From contig NC_037672.1 in NCBI RefSeq assembly GCF_003255815.1, forward strand, positions 109,322,392 through 109,386,391: 64,000 nucleotides of DNA, written 5' to 3'. The translations under genes were made by a program, and so were the position numbers. Every line of letters starts with the position of its first letter. Position 1 is the stretch's first letter. This document shows, piece by piece, positions 36,546-47,072 of this stretch. A model generated the notes under the pieces. That model saw only the letters and a program-made list of their open reading frames with translations, had not been told where the DNA came from and made no database searches. The DNA is from Theropithecus gelada (Eukaryota; Chordata; Mammalia; Primates; Cercopithecidae).

Positions 36546-38159
36546 TTTAAAATTATCTGATTTCTTCTGAATATCTGGGACAATACCTGTGGATTATTTC
36601 CCTTGCTGGTGTTTTCAGGGTCAAAAGAAGCTGCTGAGTCAAATTTAACTAGTATTTAATATCTTAGTTTCATTAAATGTAATGCTACACAATGGGTCAC
36701 AGCACAGAAAAGCAAGAGAAATATTGAAAACTGGACCCAAAAAGAAGCTGAGGCAGAAAACAAGAAAAAAGCAACAGAATTAGTGGTCAGGAGGATCAGG
36801 AGAAAATAAGGCCTTAAAAGTTGCTAAAGGAAAGAATTTCAGAACAAAAACTATGAGCAGTAAATGTAAGGTAATGATCTTTTACGTGGTAGCAAGTGTT
36901 TTTGTAGAGTCAAGTATGGAAACTCAAAGAAGCCAAAGAAGATGAACAAATATGAAAATGTCACCTTCATAACCTTCCATCTTGTTTCAAGTTTGATACT
37001 TTAATAACACGACAAGGTCTTGCTGACTTCTCATCCTTACTGAGAAAGCAGCCTCTAGTTAATAGAACAAGAGGTGAGGTTCAGGAATTGTGGCCTTTAC
37101 TCTTTGATATGTTTGTGATGAACACCTTTTAATCTTGCCAAATACTTCATCTTTCTGCCTCTCAATTTCCCTAACAATTATATATAAACACCTTGAATAA
37201 CAGAAGCCGTATACTTAATCTTTCACACAATTAAGAGCAAACAAACAACAAAACAATTAGTGCTAATACCATGAGCCCCAGAAATCCTCACAGACGCTCA
37301 AATGCTAAAGATTGTTCAGAGTTGTTCTGTGTAGATGTGTGGTCTAACCAGACAGACTTTATGTGAAATGCTGTCTCTACAAAAATTTAATAACATGTGT
37401 GAAGTGAAAGATTCAGTGTTGAAGAATCCCTCTGAACATGCTTCCCTTCGGCACTGCCACATCACAAAAGCAGACATGGGATCATAGCGGGCTGGCTCCT
37501 GGTATTACTGATTTTCTTTCTTCTCCATCTTTGAATCCCATTTCTGTGAGCCTTGCTCAGTCATACATCACAATGACTTAGGAGAGGTGAAAGAGTTATC
37601 CTTAGAGCCTAATCACAGGTGCCTCTCAGCTCCCTTAGGGGAGAATATCAACTCTTCTTTCTGAACCTTTCTAGAGAAATAACTATTATACGGTCTCCGT
37701 TTCAACAAGCGCATATGGAATGCCCACTATGGACACTGCAAGAGCAGGCAAAACATGCCTTGGTTTTCTATTACATTATTTTCCTTTTAGGACAAATGTT
37801 AGTATTAATACCATTGATCGGCAGAGAGTAAAGAGAGCGTAAGATCTCTACAACATATCTCCATTGATATTTTCACTTATATTGCTGTGTCTACAGAGAA
37901 TTTTTGTTGTACTATAGATATTTTCATTACGGACTAGGGAAAAAGGAAAGATCTGCGTCATTATCATTTATAGATAAAGAGACAACAAAAATAGGCATTT
38001 TAAAATTTAAGGCAAAAAAATTGATTTTGCAACAAAAAAAAACTGACATAAAAATGGGCAAAATGCAGTGATAAGATCAACAATCTGAAAAAAAATAAAC
38101 AACATAAATAAATTAATTTTTGCTACAGATAAGTCTTCAAATTTAATCAACTGCATCCC
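36546..38159. other. Unassigned sequence
   Basis: No named repeat or supported frame. Confidence 0.5.
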
Positions 38160-38760
38160 ATAGAAAAAGGATAAAGAGCTATCAGTGCATGGGCAATTTA
38201 GAAAAGAGGAAACCCAAAAGGCTAATAAGAAAATGAAGAGATGTCAAGCTCATTATTAATCAGAAGTACAAATTAAAACCACACTGAAATTTCAATCTAT
38301 ACTCTATAGACTAGCAAAAGCCATAAAGCAATAAAAAGCCAAATGTTGATAGGAATGTGATGATATAGGCTATGCATGGTGGGCACTACTGGTGGGAGAT
38401 CATCAGCCAGCCTGGAGTAGAGTGCACTGGCAGTATCCAAAGGAGTTACGTATTTCGTTATGTGTCACACTGAAATTCCAACAGATATCTAGGTGGGAAA
38501 GCATGAGGATGTTTATTACGGTGTTGCTGATAATGATGGGGAGTGGATGTATTTCTTTGGGGGAGTGAACACATACAATATGGTGACCATTATGAAGCTA
38601 AAAGAGACACACCAAATAGAGTGCTGAAAAACATCTGCAAAGAAGAATGACTGTAGTACAGTGCCACTTATGTAAATTTTTTAAAATATACACATTAACC
38701 ACAAAATACATTTAAAAGAATACATATGTTCAGAAGGATATACATTAAATATAGTAGAAT
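38160..38760 (+). mobile_element. Ancient L1M ORF2/3'-UTR fragment
   Basis: Sense blocks appear in order: AAACCCAAAAGGCTAATAAG, TCAAGCTCATTATTAATCAG, AAGTACAAATTAAAACCACA, ACTACTGGTGGGAGATCATC, and GTACAGTGCCACTTATGTAA near the 3' UTR. It is decayed and has no frame. Confidence 0.7.
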
Positions 38761-39970
38761 GATTGCCCATAAAAAAGGGGGAATGTAAAATGGAAATGGA
38801 AATAAGAGTATATAAACAAACAAAACAAGAGAGTGGCTTTGGAGGAACAATGATGGTAAGACAGACCAAAAAGGAAACCAGGCCAAAGACCAAAATGGAA
38901 AACCAAGGGGCTAGGGAAGAAAAACAGAAAGAGAGAAAGAGTGCTCCCTTTAGGAAATAACCAAAATAATTAAGTATTGCCTTCTTGTTATCTCTGGACT
39001 CTTTGTTGTGAAAGTAGCAGACTTTCAGATAAACTGGAAACATTTTTCTACAGAGAAAGAAACCAGTTTTCTTTGAAATATAAGGATAGTAACAGGGAAG
39101 GGTTTGGATCATACTCCTAGGATTCATCTTGCCACACTTGTGGCAATCAGCAGACAAGACATAGAAGCTATTGGAATAGCTGACAAACGTAAAACAGACT
39201 GTAAAGTAAGGCCCCGTGTGCTGTTAGCAAACAAAGTTACAATGAGTAAGGCTGCAGAGCTCATAGTAAATCCAATAGTGGAAATACTAGGAAAGGATTG
39301 TACCCCCAAAATCTTATAAAATGCCAATTCCCTAGATATAGTATTACAAATATATTTTGATCACTATAGTGCAATATTCTTACCTTTTTTAAGTATAAAA
39401 ATTATCTGAAAATCTTTAAGAAAATAATAATGATTGAACTTTACCTTAGAGAGTATACAAATAAACTTGGGCTTGGATGAGAAATTAAAATATTTCAAAA
39501 ACTTCTATTTTCTATAAAGAATAGAAAACATTTATCTTTTATTTGGGAACAGCCTGATGAATGTCAGTTGTCTAACAAACAAAGTTTGAAAGCAGCATGC
39601 CAGCTCCTCCGTTTCAAGGAGTGTAACAGCTGCTGTGGGGGGAAATGGGATTCCCTGTTCACATAGTTTTATAAACTATGGGTTAAGCAAAAGCTTGTGT
39701 TTCATAAACTACAGGACTTGTCAGAGCCTATGCTATGTTAGTATGCACTATGAATATTCCAGATGTGTAGGACACAGCATTTCTTGATGTTATCTCACTA
39801 CAGACTCCATTCACTGCAAAGCTCTTTGGGAGACTAATGTTCTTTCATACACACTTCCAGAAATGCTCTTCCATGTCAGGAGTTACCATATCTGGTTTAT
39901 CATCAAAATTACACAGAGATATCTCCAAGTACAGATAGAGATAGAAATATATAGAGATAGACTGTAGGCT
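38761..39970. other. Unassigned sequence
   Basis: May include further L1M 3' UTR up to about 38960. The 158-codon minus-strand frame at 38681-39157 straddles L1M and adjoining DNA and has no recognisable domain. Confidence 0.4.
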
Positions 39971-39974
39971 CCAT

Positions 39975-40095
39975 TAAGACTGACAGACTCAGAATTTCTG
40001 GTGGAGATGAGGAGGACATTATGGGAAGCCCAGAAATTTGTGTTTTTAGTAAACTTTTCAGGTAATTTTGTTAATTGACCAAATTTGGGTATCAT
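39975..40095 (-). mobile_element. MER5-type hAT-Charlie relic
   Basis: Reads on the plus strand as the reverse of MER5A/B: GACTCAGAATTTCTGGTGG, then AAGCCCAGAAATTTGTGTTT and TAGTAAACTTTTCAGGTAAT. The outer ends are eroded. Confidence 0.6.
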
Positions 40096-40164
40096 GCAAG
40101 ACTTAACTGAAGCATACAACATTATTATCTGGTATGAAAGTCCCAAAGGTCTTTGTATAGGTTT

Positions 40165-40484
40165 TTGTTTTGTTTTTCTTTTTTGAGATGGAGTTTCACT
40201 CTTGTCGCCCAAGCTGGAGTGCAGTGGTGTGATCTCTGCTCACTGCAACCTGCACTTCCTAGGTTCAAGTGATTCTCCTCCCTCAGCCTCCCGAGTAGCT
40301 GGGAGGCACCCACCTCCCAGGATTACAGGTACCCACCACAACGCCCAGCTAATTTTTGTATTTTTAGTAGAGACGAGGTTTCACCACCCTGGCCAGGCTG
40401 GTCTCGAACTCATGACCTCAGGTGATCCGCCTGCCTTGCCTCCCAAAGGGCTGGGATTACAGGCGTGAGCCACTGTTCCCAGCC
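40165..40484 (-). mobile_element. Alu (S-like) with an internal hairpin-forming insertion
   Basis: Antisense Alu flanked by an exact 14-bp duplication (CTTTGTATAGGTTT, 40151-40164 and 40485-40498). After GTAGCTGGGA, about 15 extra bases replace the normal continuation, giving CTGGGAGG, a 6-base spacer and CCTCCCAG (40299-40320), a perfect 8-bp inverted repeat. The normal GATTACAGG resumes after it. Confidence 0.96.
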
Positions 40485-40498
40485 CTTTGTATAGGTTT

Positions 40499-40869
40499 AA
40501 ACTTTAAAAACTTCAGAAGTATAATGCTACACACATTTACCAAAAAAACACTTGGAAGGTTAATTAAATTTTTAAAATATTGTCATGTTTCTTGTTCCAG
40601 TTTAACATAACCACTCTCTTGTGCTACATATTGCTATATTCAATATTCAAACTTTGCAGAAACAAAGGCATTGCATTTGTAATTTGAGCTTTAATATATC
40701 CAAAGAATGAGGTATTGAATCATATACAGTAGTTGTAATGTGACACCACAAGAGTTTAATGGAGAAAGATCAGTTTAGTGAGGTGGCCAAGGAAGAGGAC
40801 TTTCTGTACCAGAAAGTGGCATGAAAAAAAATTAAATAAAAAACTTACTTTTATTATTTACTTTATTTA
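40499..40869. other. Unassigned AT-rich sequence
   Basis: No named repeat or supported frame. Confidence 0.5.
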
Positions 40870-41177
40870 CTGATGCTGTTACTTCAACAATCTGCTGTTG
40901 TACCTGAAGTAAATAACATTTCATGTTTAAGATGAATATTGAGAAGAATAGGAGGGCTCAAGTTATTTTCCAAATTATCAAATTAAATTTTCATTTGCTG
41001 TAACTGTGACGTGCAAATATACACTTAAGAAAAGTAGCAGTCTGCGAATTGATTGATTGTAATTCTTACATTCAATGAACAAAAACAACTAATCCTCAGC
41101 CATTTCAGGTAAACAGGAAATGGCAATTTTAATTTAACTAACCTTGCAGGGAGAAATATATACAAAGACATATTTAA
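40870..41177 (+). repeat. Unclassified repeat, copy 1, left part
   Basis: This block aligns by eye, in direct orientation, with 45660-45978. Shared anchors include ATTATCAAA (40974), the identical AAGAAAAGTAGCA, the CTTACATT/CCTACATT block, the AACAAAAA block, and ATATTTAA at the right edge. Gaps are few, and I judge identity to be clearly above chance but well below 90%. Copy 1 is interrupted at 41177 by the Alu and L1 and resumes at 43650. I do not recognise it as a named family. Confidence 0.7.
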
Positions 41178-41452
41178 GGCCAGGCAAGGTGGCTCACATC
41201 TGTAATCCCAGCACTTTGGGAGGCCAAGGTGGGCAGATCACCTGAGGTCAGAAGTTCAACACAAGCCTGGCCAACAAGGGGAAACTCCATCTCTACTAAA
41301 AATACAAAAATTAGCCGGATGTAGTGGCGCATGCCTGTAATCCCAGCTACTCAAGAGGCTGAGGCAGGAGAATCGCTTGAACCCGGGAGGCAGAGGTTTG
41401 GGTGAGCTGAGATCGCGCCTCTGCACTCCAGCCTAGGCAACAAGAGTGAAAC
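41178..41452 (+). mobile_element. Alu (S-like) with a microsatellite tail
   Basis: Starts GGCCAGGCAAGGTGGCTCAC, includes both monomers, and ends CAACAAGAGTGAAACTCG. Its A-tail has become the adjoining GACA/GAAA/GGAA array. The left target duplication is AAAGACATATTTAA (41164-41177). The partner, AAAGAGATATTTAA, is 2.2 kb away at 43652-43665, beyond the L1. Confidence 0.95.
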
Positions 41453-41478
41453 TCGAAAGACAGACAGACAGAAAGAAA

Positions 41479-41558
<80 letters not shown>

Positions 41559-41860
41559 AGAAAGAAAGAGAAAGAGAGAGAGAAAGAAAGAGAGAGAGAA
41601 AGAAAGAGAGAAAGGAAGAGAAGGAAGGAAGGAAGGAAGGAAGGAAGGAAGGAAGGAAGGAAGGAAGGAAGGAAGGAAGGAAGGAAGGAAGGAAAGGAGG
41701 GAAGGAAGGAAGGGAGGAAGGAAGGAAGGAAGGAAAGGAGGGAAGGAAGGAAGGGAGGGAGGAAGGAAGGAAGGAAGGAAGGAAGGAAGGAAGGAAGGAA
41801 GGAAGGAAGGAAGGAAGGAAGGAAGGAAAGGAGGGAGGGAAGGAAGGGAGGAAGGAAGGA
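41453..41860 (+). repeat. Compound GAAA/GGAA microsatellite, ~400 bp
   Basis: Ordered tracts: three GACA units, about 20 GAAA units to about 41558, a mixed GA/GAAA zone to about 41620, then GGAA units with scattered GGGA interruptions to 41860. It descends from the A-tail of the preceding Alu. The 139-codon lysine/glutamate/arginine/glycine frame across it (41446-41865) is a by-product of the repeat. GGAA is the ETS-factor core, and long GGAA arrays can act as enhancers in some human tumours; nothing here shows activity. Confidence 0.98.
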
Positions 41861-41871
41861 ATTAATTTACG

Positions 41872-43649
41872 TTTTTTTAATTATTATACTTTAGGTTCTA
41901 AGGTAGGTGCAGATTTGTTACATATGTATACATGTACCATGTTGGTTTGCTGCACCCATCAACTCGTCATTTACATTAGGTATTTCTACTAACGCTATCC
42001 CTCCCCCAGACCCCCACCCCCCAACAGGCCCCGGTGTGTGATGTTCCCCTCCCTGTGTCCATGTGTTCTCATTGTTCAACTCCCACTTGCGAGTGAGAAC
42101 ATGTGGTGTTTGGTTTTCTGTCCTTGTGATATTTTGCTGAGAATTATGGTTTTCAGCTTCATCCATGTCCCTGCAAAGGACATGAACTCATCCTTTTTTA
42201 TGGCTGCATAGTATTCCATGGCGTATATGAGGCCACATTTTCTTAATCCAGTCTATTATTGATGGACATTTGGGTTAGTTCCAAGTCTTTGCTATTGTGA
42301 ACAGTCCCTCAATAAATATACGTGTGCATGTGTCTTTATAGTAGCATGATTTATAATCCTTTGGGTATATATGCAGTAATGGGATTGCTGGGTCAAATGA
42401 TATTTCTAGTTCTAGATCCTTGAGGGACCACCACACTGTCTTCCACAATGGTTGAACTAATTTACACTCCCACCAACAGTGTGAAGGTGTTCCTGTTTCT
42501 CCATATCCTCTCCAGCATCTGTTGTTTCCTGACTTTTTAATGATCTCCATTCTAATTGGCGTGAGATGGTATCTCATTGTGGGTTTGATTAGCATTTCTC
42601 TGATGACCAGTGATGATGAGCATTTTTTCATATGTACAGTGGTTGCATAAATGTCTTATTTTGAGAAGTGTCCATATCCTTCACCCACTTTTTGGTGGAG
42701 TTGTTTGTTTTTTCTTGTAAATTTGTTTAACTCCCTTGTAGATTCTGGATATTAGCCCTTTATCAGATGGATAGATTGCAAAATTTTCTCCCATTCTGTA
42801 GGTTGCCTGTTCACTCTGATGATAGTTTCTTTTGCTGTGCAGAAGCTCTTTAATTAGATTCGATTTGTCAATTTTGTCTTTTGTTGCCATTGCTTTTAGT
42901 GTTTTAGACGTGAAGTCTTTGCCCATGCCTATGTCCTGAATGGTATTGCCTAGGTTTTCTTCTAGGGTTTTTATGGTTTTAGGTCTTACATTTAAGTCTT
43001 TAATACATCTTGAGTTAATTTTTGTATAAGGTCTAAGGAAGGGATCCAGTTTCAGCTTTACATGTGGCTAGCCAGTTTTCCCAGCACCATTTATTAAATA
43101 GGAAATCCTTCCCCCATTTCTTGTTTGTGTCAAGTTTGTCAAAGATCAGATGGTTGCAGATGTGTGGTATTATTTCTGAGGCCTCTGTTCTGTTCCATTG
43201 GTCTATACTTCTGTTTTGGTCCCAGTATCATGATGTTTTGATTACTGTAGCATTGTAGAATAGTTTGAAGTCAGGTAGTGTGATGCCTCCAGCTTTGTTT
43301 TTGGTTTTTTTTGTTTTGTTTTGTTTTGTTTGTTTTTTTTGTTTTTTGCCTAGGATTGTCTTGGCTCTGTGGGCTCTTTTTTGGTTCCATATGAAATTTA
43401 AAGTAGTTTTTTCCAATTCTGTGAAGAAAGTCATTGGTAGCTTGATGGGGATAGCATTGAATCTAGAAACTACCTTGGGCAGTATGGCCATTTTCATGAT
43501 ATTGATTTTTCCTATCCATGAGCATAGAATGTTCTTCCATTCATCCCATTTGTTTGTGTCCTCTTTTATTTCATTGAGCAGTGGCTTGTAGTTCTCCTTG
43601 AAGAGGTCCTTTACATCCCTTGTAAGTTGGATTCCTAGGTATTTTATTC
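41872..43649 (-). mobile_element. Primate L1 (L1PA/PB-like), 5'-truncated, 1.8 kb
   Basis: From left: T-run, TTATTATACTTTAGGTTCTA, GTTACATATGTATACATGTA, the CCCTCCCTGTGTCCATGTG block, CATAGTATTCCATGGCGTAT, then ORF2 antisense to TTGGATTCCTAGGTATTTT at 43649. Beyond that the match to L1 stops. It keeps the 3' UTR and roughly the last 1.6 kb of ORF2. It sits between the tail of the 41178 Alu and that Alu's distal target duplication, so it entered the Alu tail. Its own target duplication is hidden by the simple repeat. Confidence 0.96.
42275..43497 (-). pseudogene. L1 ORF2 C-terminal remnant
   Basis: Three antisense frames carry ORF2p C-terminal sequence: 43228-43497 (motifs MAILPKV, NPIPI-like NAIPIKLP, TLNFIWNQKR and GGITLPDFK), 42681-42926 (MGKDFTSKTLKAMATKDKID) and 42275-42631 (GYGETGTPSHCWWECKLVQP). 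The last includes the Cys-rich C-terminal region (the His/Cys spacing in the HCWWEC motif is kept). Frames are separated by shifts and stops. The endonuclease and the reverse-transcriptase catalytic core are absent because of the 5' truncation, so no activity is possible. Confidence 0.93.
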
Positions 43650-43830
43650 AGAAAGAGATATTTAAATACAACTCTTCAAATAATGGTAATAAAATAAAAT
43701 GATTTTAATATCCATAACTAAACTTTAAAATTATGGCTTTTATAAGTTTATAGCCTTTATATTTCATATCTTATTAAATTGTACTTTAATTTTAACTTAA
43801 ATTATGGGATCCTGTATGAGTCAAATATAT
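43650..43830 (+). repeat. Unclassified repeat, copy 1, right part
   Basis: Continues copy 1 after the L1. AGAAAGAGATATTTAAATAC, the ACTCTTCAA block, AATGGTAATAAA and a CATAACTAAACTTT block align in order with 45965-46060 of the uninterrupted copy. Similarity fades towards 43830. Confidence 0.6.
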
Positions 43831-44230
43831 AAAACCCATATATCCATGCTAGTATGAAAACATAATTTATAGTCACTTACTACTAATTCATTCAGGGAGA
43901 TGGCCATTATTCAATAAATGTTTATTGAGTGTCTACTTTATAGCTAGAACTGTTTGCGATAGAGCTTATAGCTAAAGAAGCAGATAAAGTCCCTGTCCTT
44001 ATGCCACTTATATTCTACTTAGGGAAGTCAAATGATAAACAAAGAATTAAAGCATAGATATGTCAGATACTGTTGAGTGGAAAGGACAGTAAAACAAGAA
44101 AGGAGCATAGATAATTCGCTGGGAGGCTGGGGGAGTTGCTGTTTTGTATAAGATAATTAAGTCCTCCTTGATAAAGTGACATTTGAACAGAGAAGTGAAG
44201 GAAAGAAAGAAGCACACCATGTTATTATCT

Positions 44231-44529
44231 TTTTTATTTTTTTTCTTTGAGGTGATGTCTTGCTCTGTCACCCAGGCTGGAGTGCAGTGGTGCGATCTTG
44301 ACTTACATCAACCTCTGCCTCCCGGGTTCAAGCTATTCTCCTGCCTCAGCCTCCTGAGTAGCTGGGATTACAGACGCGCACCACCACACCCGGCTAATTT
44401 TTGTATTTTTAGTAGAGACGGGGTTTCACCATGTTGGTCAGGTTGGTCTAGAACTCCTGACCTCGCAATCTGCCCGCCTCAGCCTCCCAAAGTGTTGAGA
44501 TTACAGGCGTGAGCCATCGCACCCAGCCT
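44231..44529 (-). mobile_element. Alu (S-like), full length, inside L2
   Basis: Antisense Alu with tail TTTTTATTTTTTTTCTTTGA and a 5' end at GAGCCATCGCACCCAGCC. An exact 15-bp target duplication (ACCATGTTATTATCT) lies at 44216-44230 and 44530-44544, within L2-derived sequence. Confidence 0.97.
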
Positions 44530-44728
44530 ACCATGTTATTATCTGAGGAAAGACAATTTCAGACGGAGGAAACCGTAAGTGCCCGTAGGAAGTGTGCTTG
44601 ACAGACTGAAAGAACAGTAAGGGGCCAGCATTCCTGGAGCATAATGAGAGATGGAGCCAAGTGGTGGAACCTCTGGAGGGTTTGGAGCAGAAGAGTGGCA
44701 TGACCTGATTTACACTTTAAAATGTGAG

Positions 44729-44910
44729 ACTGATCAGGAACTGTGGCTCATGACTATAATCCCAACACTTTGGGAGGCTGAGGTGGGAGGATCTTTTGAG
44801 CCCAGGAGGTGAGGGTCCAGTGAGCCATGATCGCACCACTGCACGCCAGTCTGGGTGACAGAGCAAGACCCTCAAAAAAATAAAATAGAAAATAAATAAA
44901 AAGAGGGACA
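44729..44910 (+). mobile_element. Internally deleted old Alu
   Basis: Alu-like from CAGGAACTGTGGCTCATGAC through GGGAGGCTGAGGTGGGAGGA, GAGCCCAGGAGGTGAGGGT and GTGAGCCATGATCGCACCAC to CAGAGCAAGACCCTCAAAAA. One monomer's worth of sequence is present, so it is either an internally deleted AluJ or a free-left-monomer-type element. The tail is (AAAT)-rich. Confidence 0.88.
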
Positions 44911-45310
44911 ACCACAATCATCTTGGCACAGATGGTGGTCATGTGGACCAGTGCGGTAATGGTGTCTGTAGCAAAAAGTGGCCCCACAGGATAAGAGGTG
45001 GACTAGATTTGGGTTATGAAAGAAAAAGAAAACCAAAAGATAATTTGGGGCTTGAGCAACTGAATATTTGCAGTTGTTATTTGCTGAAACAGGAAAGACC
45101 TCTAGAGGATTAGGGGTGGGAGAGTAGAGGTGAGAAATCAGGGGTTCAGTTTAAGTTTCAAATGCTTAAGATACACCTCCAAACTTGATTTCTAGAGTAG
45201 ACGGTTTGATATTGAGTTTGCATTTCAAGGAGAGGGTATAGCTAAAGAGATAAAGAGATAAAGTTGAGCTTTGTCAGAGCACAGTTAATATTAAAAGAGC
45301 CTACCTGGGC

Positions 45311-45659
45311 AGTATGTGTACATAGAAAAGGGAAGAAGTAAGAGGCAACCTAATGTTTGGAGGTTGGGGAGTGAGTGGGAACCCTCGAAGACACTGTGAT
45401 ATATGGAAACGAAGAGACAGAGGAGCTCATACTCTCCATGCATCTGGGTTTCTTAATGACTTCCTCAGATACCTATGAATGTACCAAGATTAATTATAAA
45501 ATAATGATGTAATTCATATTTATCCAAAATCCAAAGGGATATATAAAATGTAATTTTACTCTCCTCTCTCTCTAATGGATAAGGATGTAAATGAAAAATA
45601 AACAAGCTGACATGAGTGATTAAAAAAAAAAATCCAGGCTGGATCACAAACTCAATCTT
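45311..45659. other. Unassigned sequence
   Basis: No named repeat or supported frame. Confidence 0.5.
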
Positions 45660-46110
45660 GATTCCTGTCAGCTCTATCTCCTATACCTTCTGTATATGAA
45701 GAACAATCGCATTCAATGTTCATCCTGAAAATTCTGTGATACAAGAGAACTCAATGAGTCATCTGAATTATCAAAGCAAATTTACATTCACTATAATTGC
45801 AATGTGCTTTATACTTTTAAGAAAAGTAGCAATGCATGAACTGTAGAATTATGACTCCTACATTAACAAAATACTCAATTAACAAAAATGCCCATTCCTC
45901 AATCAATAGAGGTAAGTGAGAAATTAAAATTCTCATGTAAATAAATTTGCAGAGTAATATATATAGAAAAATATTTAAATAAAACTGTTTAACAATGAAA
46001 ATTAATGGTGATAATGTTTTTATAAAAACCACACTAAATCTTCACAATATAAATGCATGTTTTTTTCTTATGTTATGGTTATGTTATAATTGACTTGTAA
46101 ATAAATGAAA
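45660..46110 (+). repeat. Unclassified repeat, copy 2 (uninterrupted)
   Basis: Homologous in direct orientation to 40870-41177 plus 43650-43830. It begins around TTCTGTATATGAAGAACAAT (copy 1: GCTGTTGTACCTGAAGTAAA), passes ATTATCAAA at 45767, AAGAAAAGTAGCA at about 45820 and TATAGAAAAATATTTAAATA at about 45962. It carries no insertion where copy 1 holds the Alu and L1, and so shows the pre-insertion arrangement. Family unknown; it may be an unlisted old interspersed repeat or one half of an ancient local duplication. Confidence 0.7.
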
Positions 46111-46244
46111 TATATCAGACAGAGATCCTTAAAGATTTAAAAAGCATTTCAAAGTCACCAATCCAAAGTGTGTGGATTAGGTATCCACCTACAAGGAGTG
46201 ACTTGAGGAGCGTCAAGAAATGTGAAGAATGCAAAGTGTAAAAG

Positions 46245-46450
46245 AAAGAGGATGAACTTAGACTTTGGTTGGATTGGGTCTTATTGGCTGTGCTACCATT
46301 GACAGGTGAATTGATCTATCAAAGCCCTTTCTTGTAAAGCAAGATCAGTCTCCCTATCAGAGTTATTGCAGGATTGTAGGAGACAATTCATTCATTTATT
46401 CATGAATTCTTACTGAGCTTTAACTATGTTTAAAGTTGGTGTTAGACCTT
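46245..46450. mobile_element. Probable MIR then L2 tail
   Basis: GCAAGATCAGTCTCCCTATC and GTTATTGCAGGATTGTAGG are compatible with a decayed MIR in sense. From 46386 ATTCATTCATTTATTCATGA through TACTGAGCTTTAACTATG is the familiar antisense L2 3' end. Both are diverged. Confidence 0.5.
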
Positions 46451-46774
46451 GGTTGTGAGAAGAAAAGATAGGATCATTTGAGAGTAATTCATATGTGTAT
46501 CTACGATTGAGTAGACAAGGAGACTCACGATATTTCAGCTGAAGTAATACATGAGAAAGCTATAGGAACATATTAGGAATGCAAAACATATGTATTTTAT
46601 CTTCTCAATTTTGTCCCCAAATTTTTTCACAAATAGCTACATGAGATAATTCTTTTAAAAATCACCATCTAATTTTGACATGAAGACCTGGTTCCAAAAA
46701 AGCCTTTTTAAAATTCAGATTAGAAAATATTGTGAAGAAGATGATGGAAGAAACTAATAGTTTGGGAAGACACA

Positions 46775-46960
46775 CTATTATTTTTAATCCTCAAAACAAT
46801 CCAATAAGGTTAATGCTATTAATAGTCTCATTTTAGAATTGGGGAAACTGAAGCTCAGAGAACCAAATGATTTTTCTAAAGTCATATAGCTAAAATGTAG
46901 TGAAGTTCAAACTTGAGCATAGAACTAACTCTAAAGACTTTTCTTTGCCAGTTACCACTA
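46775..46960 (-). mobile_element. MIR element
   Basis: Clear antisense MIR: TTTTAATCCTCAAAACAATC, CATTTTAGAATTGGGGAAAC, TGAAGCTCAGAGAACCAAAT, CTAAAGTCATATAGCTAAAA, GTTCAAACTTGAGCATAGAA and a 5' remainder near CAGTTACCACTAGG. Confidence 0.88.
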
Positions 46961-47072
46961 GGTATGGATTTGCCACAACTAAACAATGCTTAAGCTTCAG
47001 GACCCCTTAACCACATGAGATCCTCCCCATTACCTTAGGAGGTTCTAAGCAATGTGGATAAAGAATGACATA

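Larger units (their letters stand above)
43905..45310 (-). mobile_element. Long L2 fragment split by two Alus
   Basis: Plus-strand reading is antisense L2. It opens at the 3' end with AATAAATGTTTATTGAGTGT, then CCCTGTCCTTATGCC and TAGGGAAGTCAAATGATAAA. After the first Alu come GACAATTTCAGACGGAGG, GGCCAGCATTCCTGGAGC, GGAGGGTTTGGAGCAG and GAGTGGCATGACCTGATTTA. After the second Alu come GGCTTGAGCAACTGAATAT, TCAGGGGTTCAGTTTAAGTT and GTTTGATATTGAGTTTGC. About 900 bp of L2 3' UTR and ORF end survive, long for an element this old. Confidence 0.8.

Noticed and set aside
38681..39157. 158-codon minus-strand frame as a membrane protein
   Set aside because: It straddles an old L1 3' region and unassigned DNA; the hydrophobic look follows from T-rich codons.
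41453..41860. CRISPR-like or coding repeat array
   Set aside because: It is a simple tetranucleotide microsatellite with no spacers, in an evident primate genome.
41446..41865. 139-residue Lys/Glu/Arg/Gly protein
   Set aside because: It is a translation of the GAAA/GGAA microsatellite.
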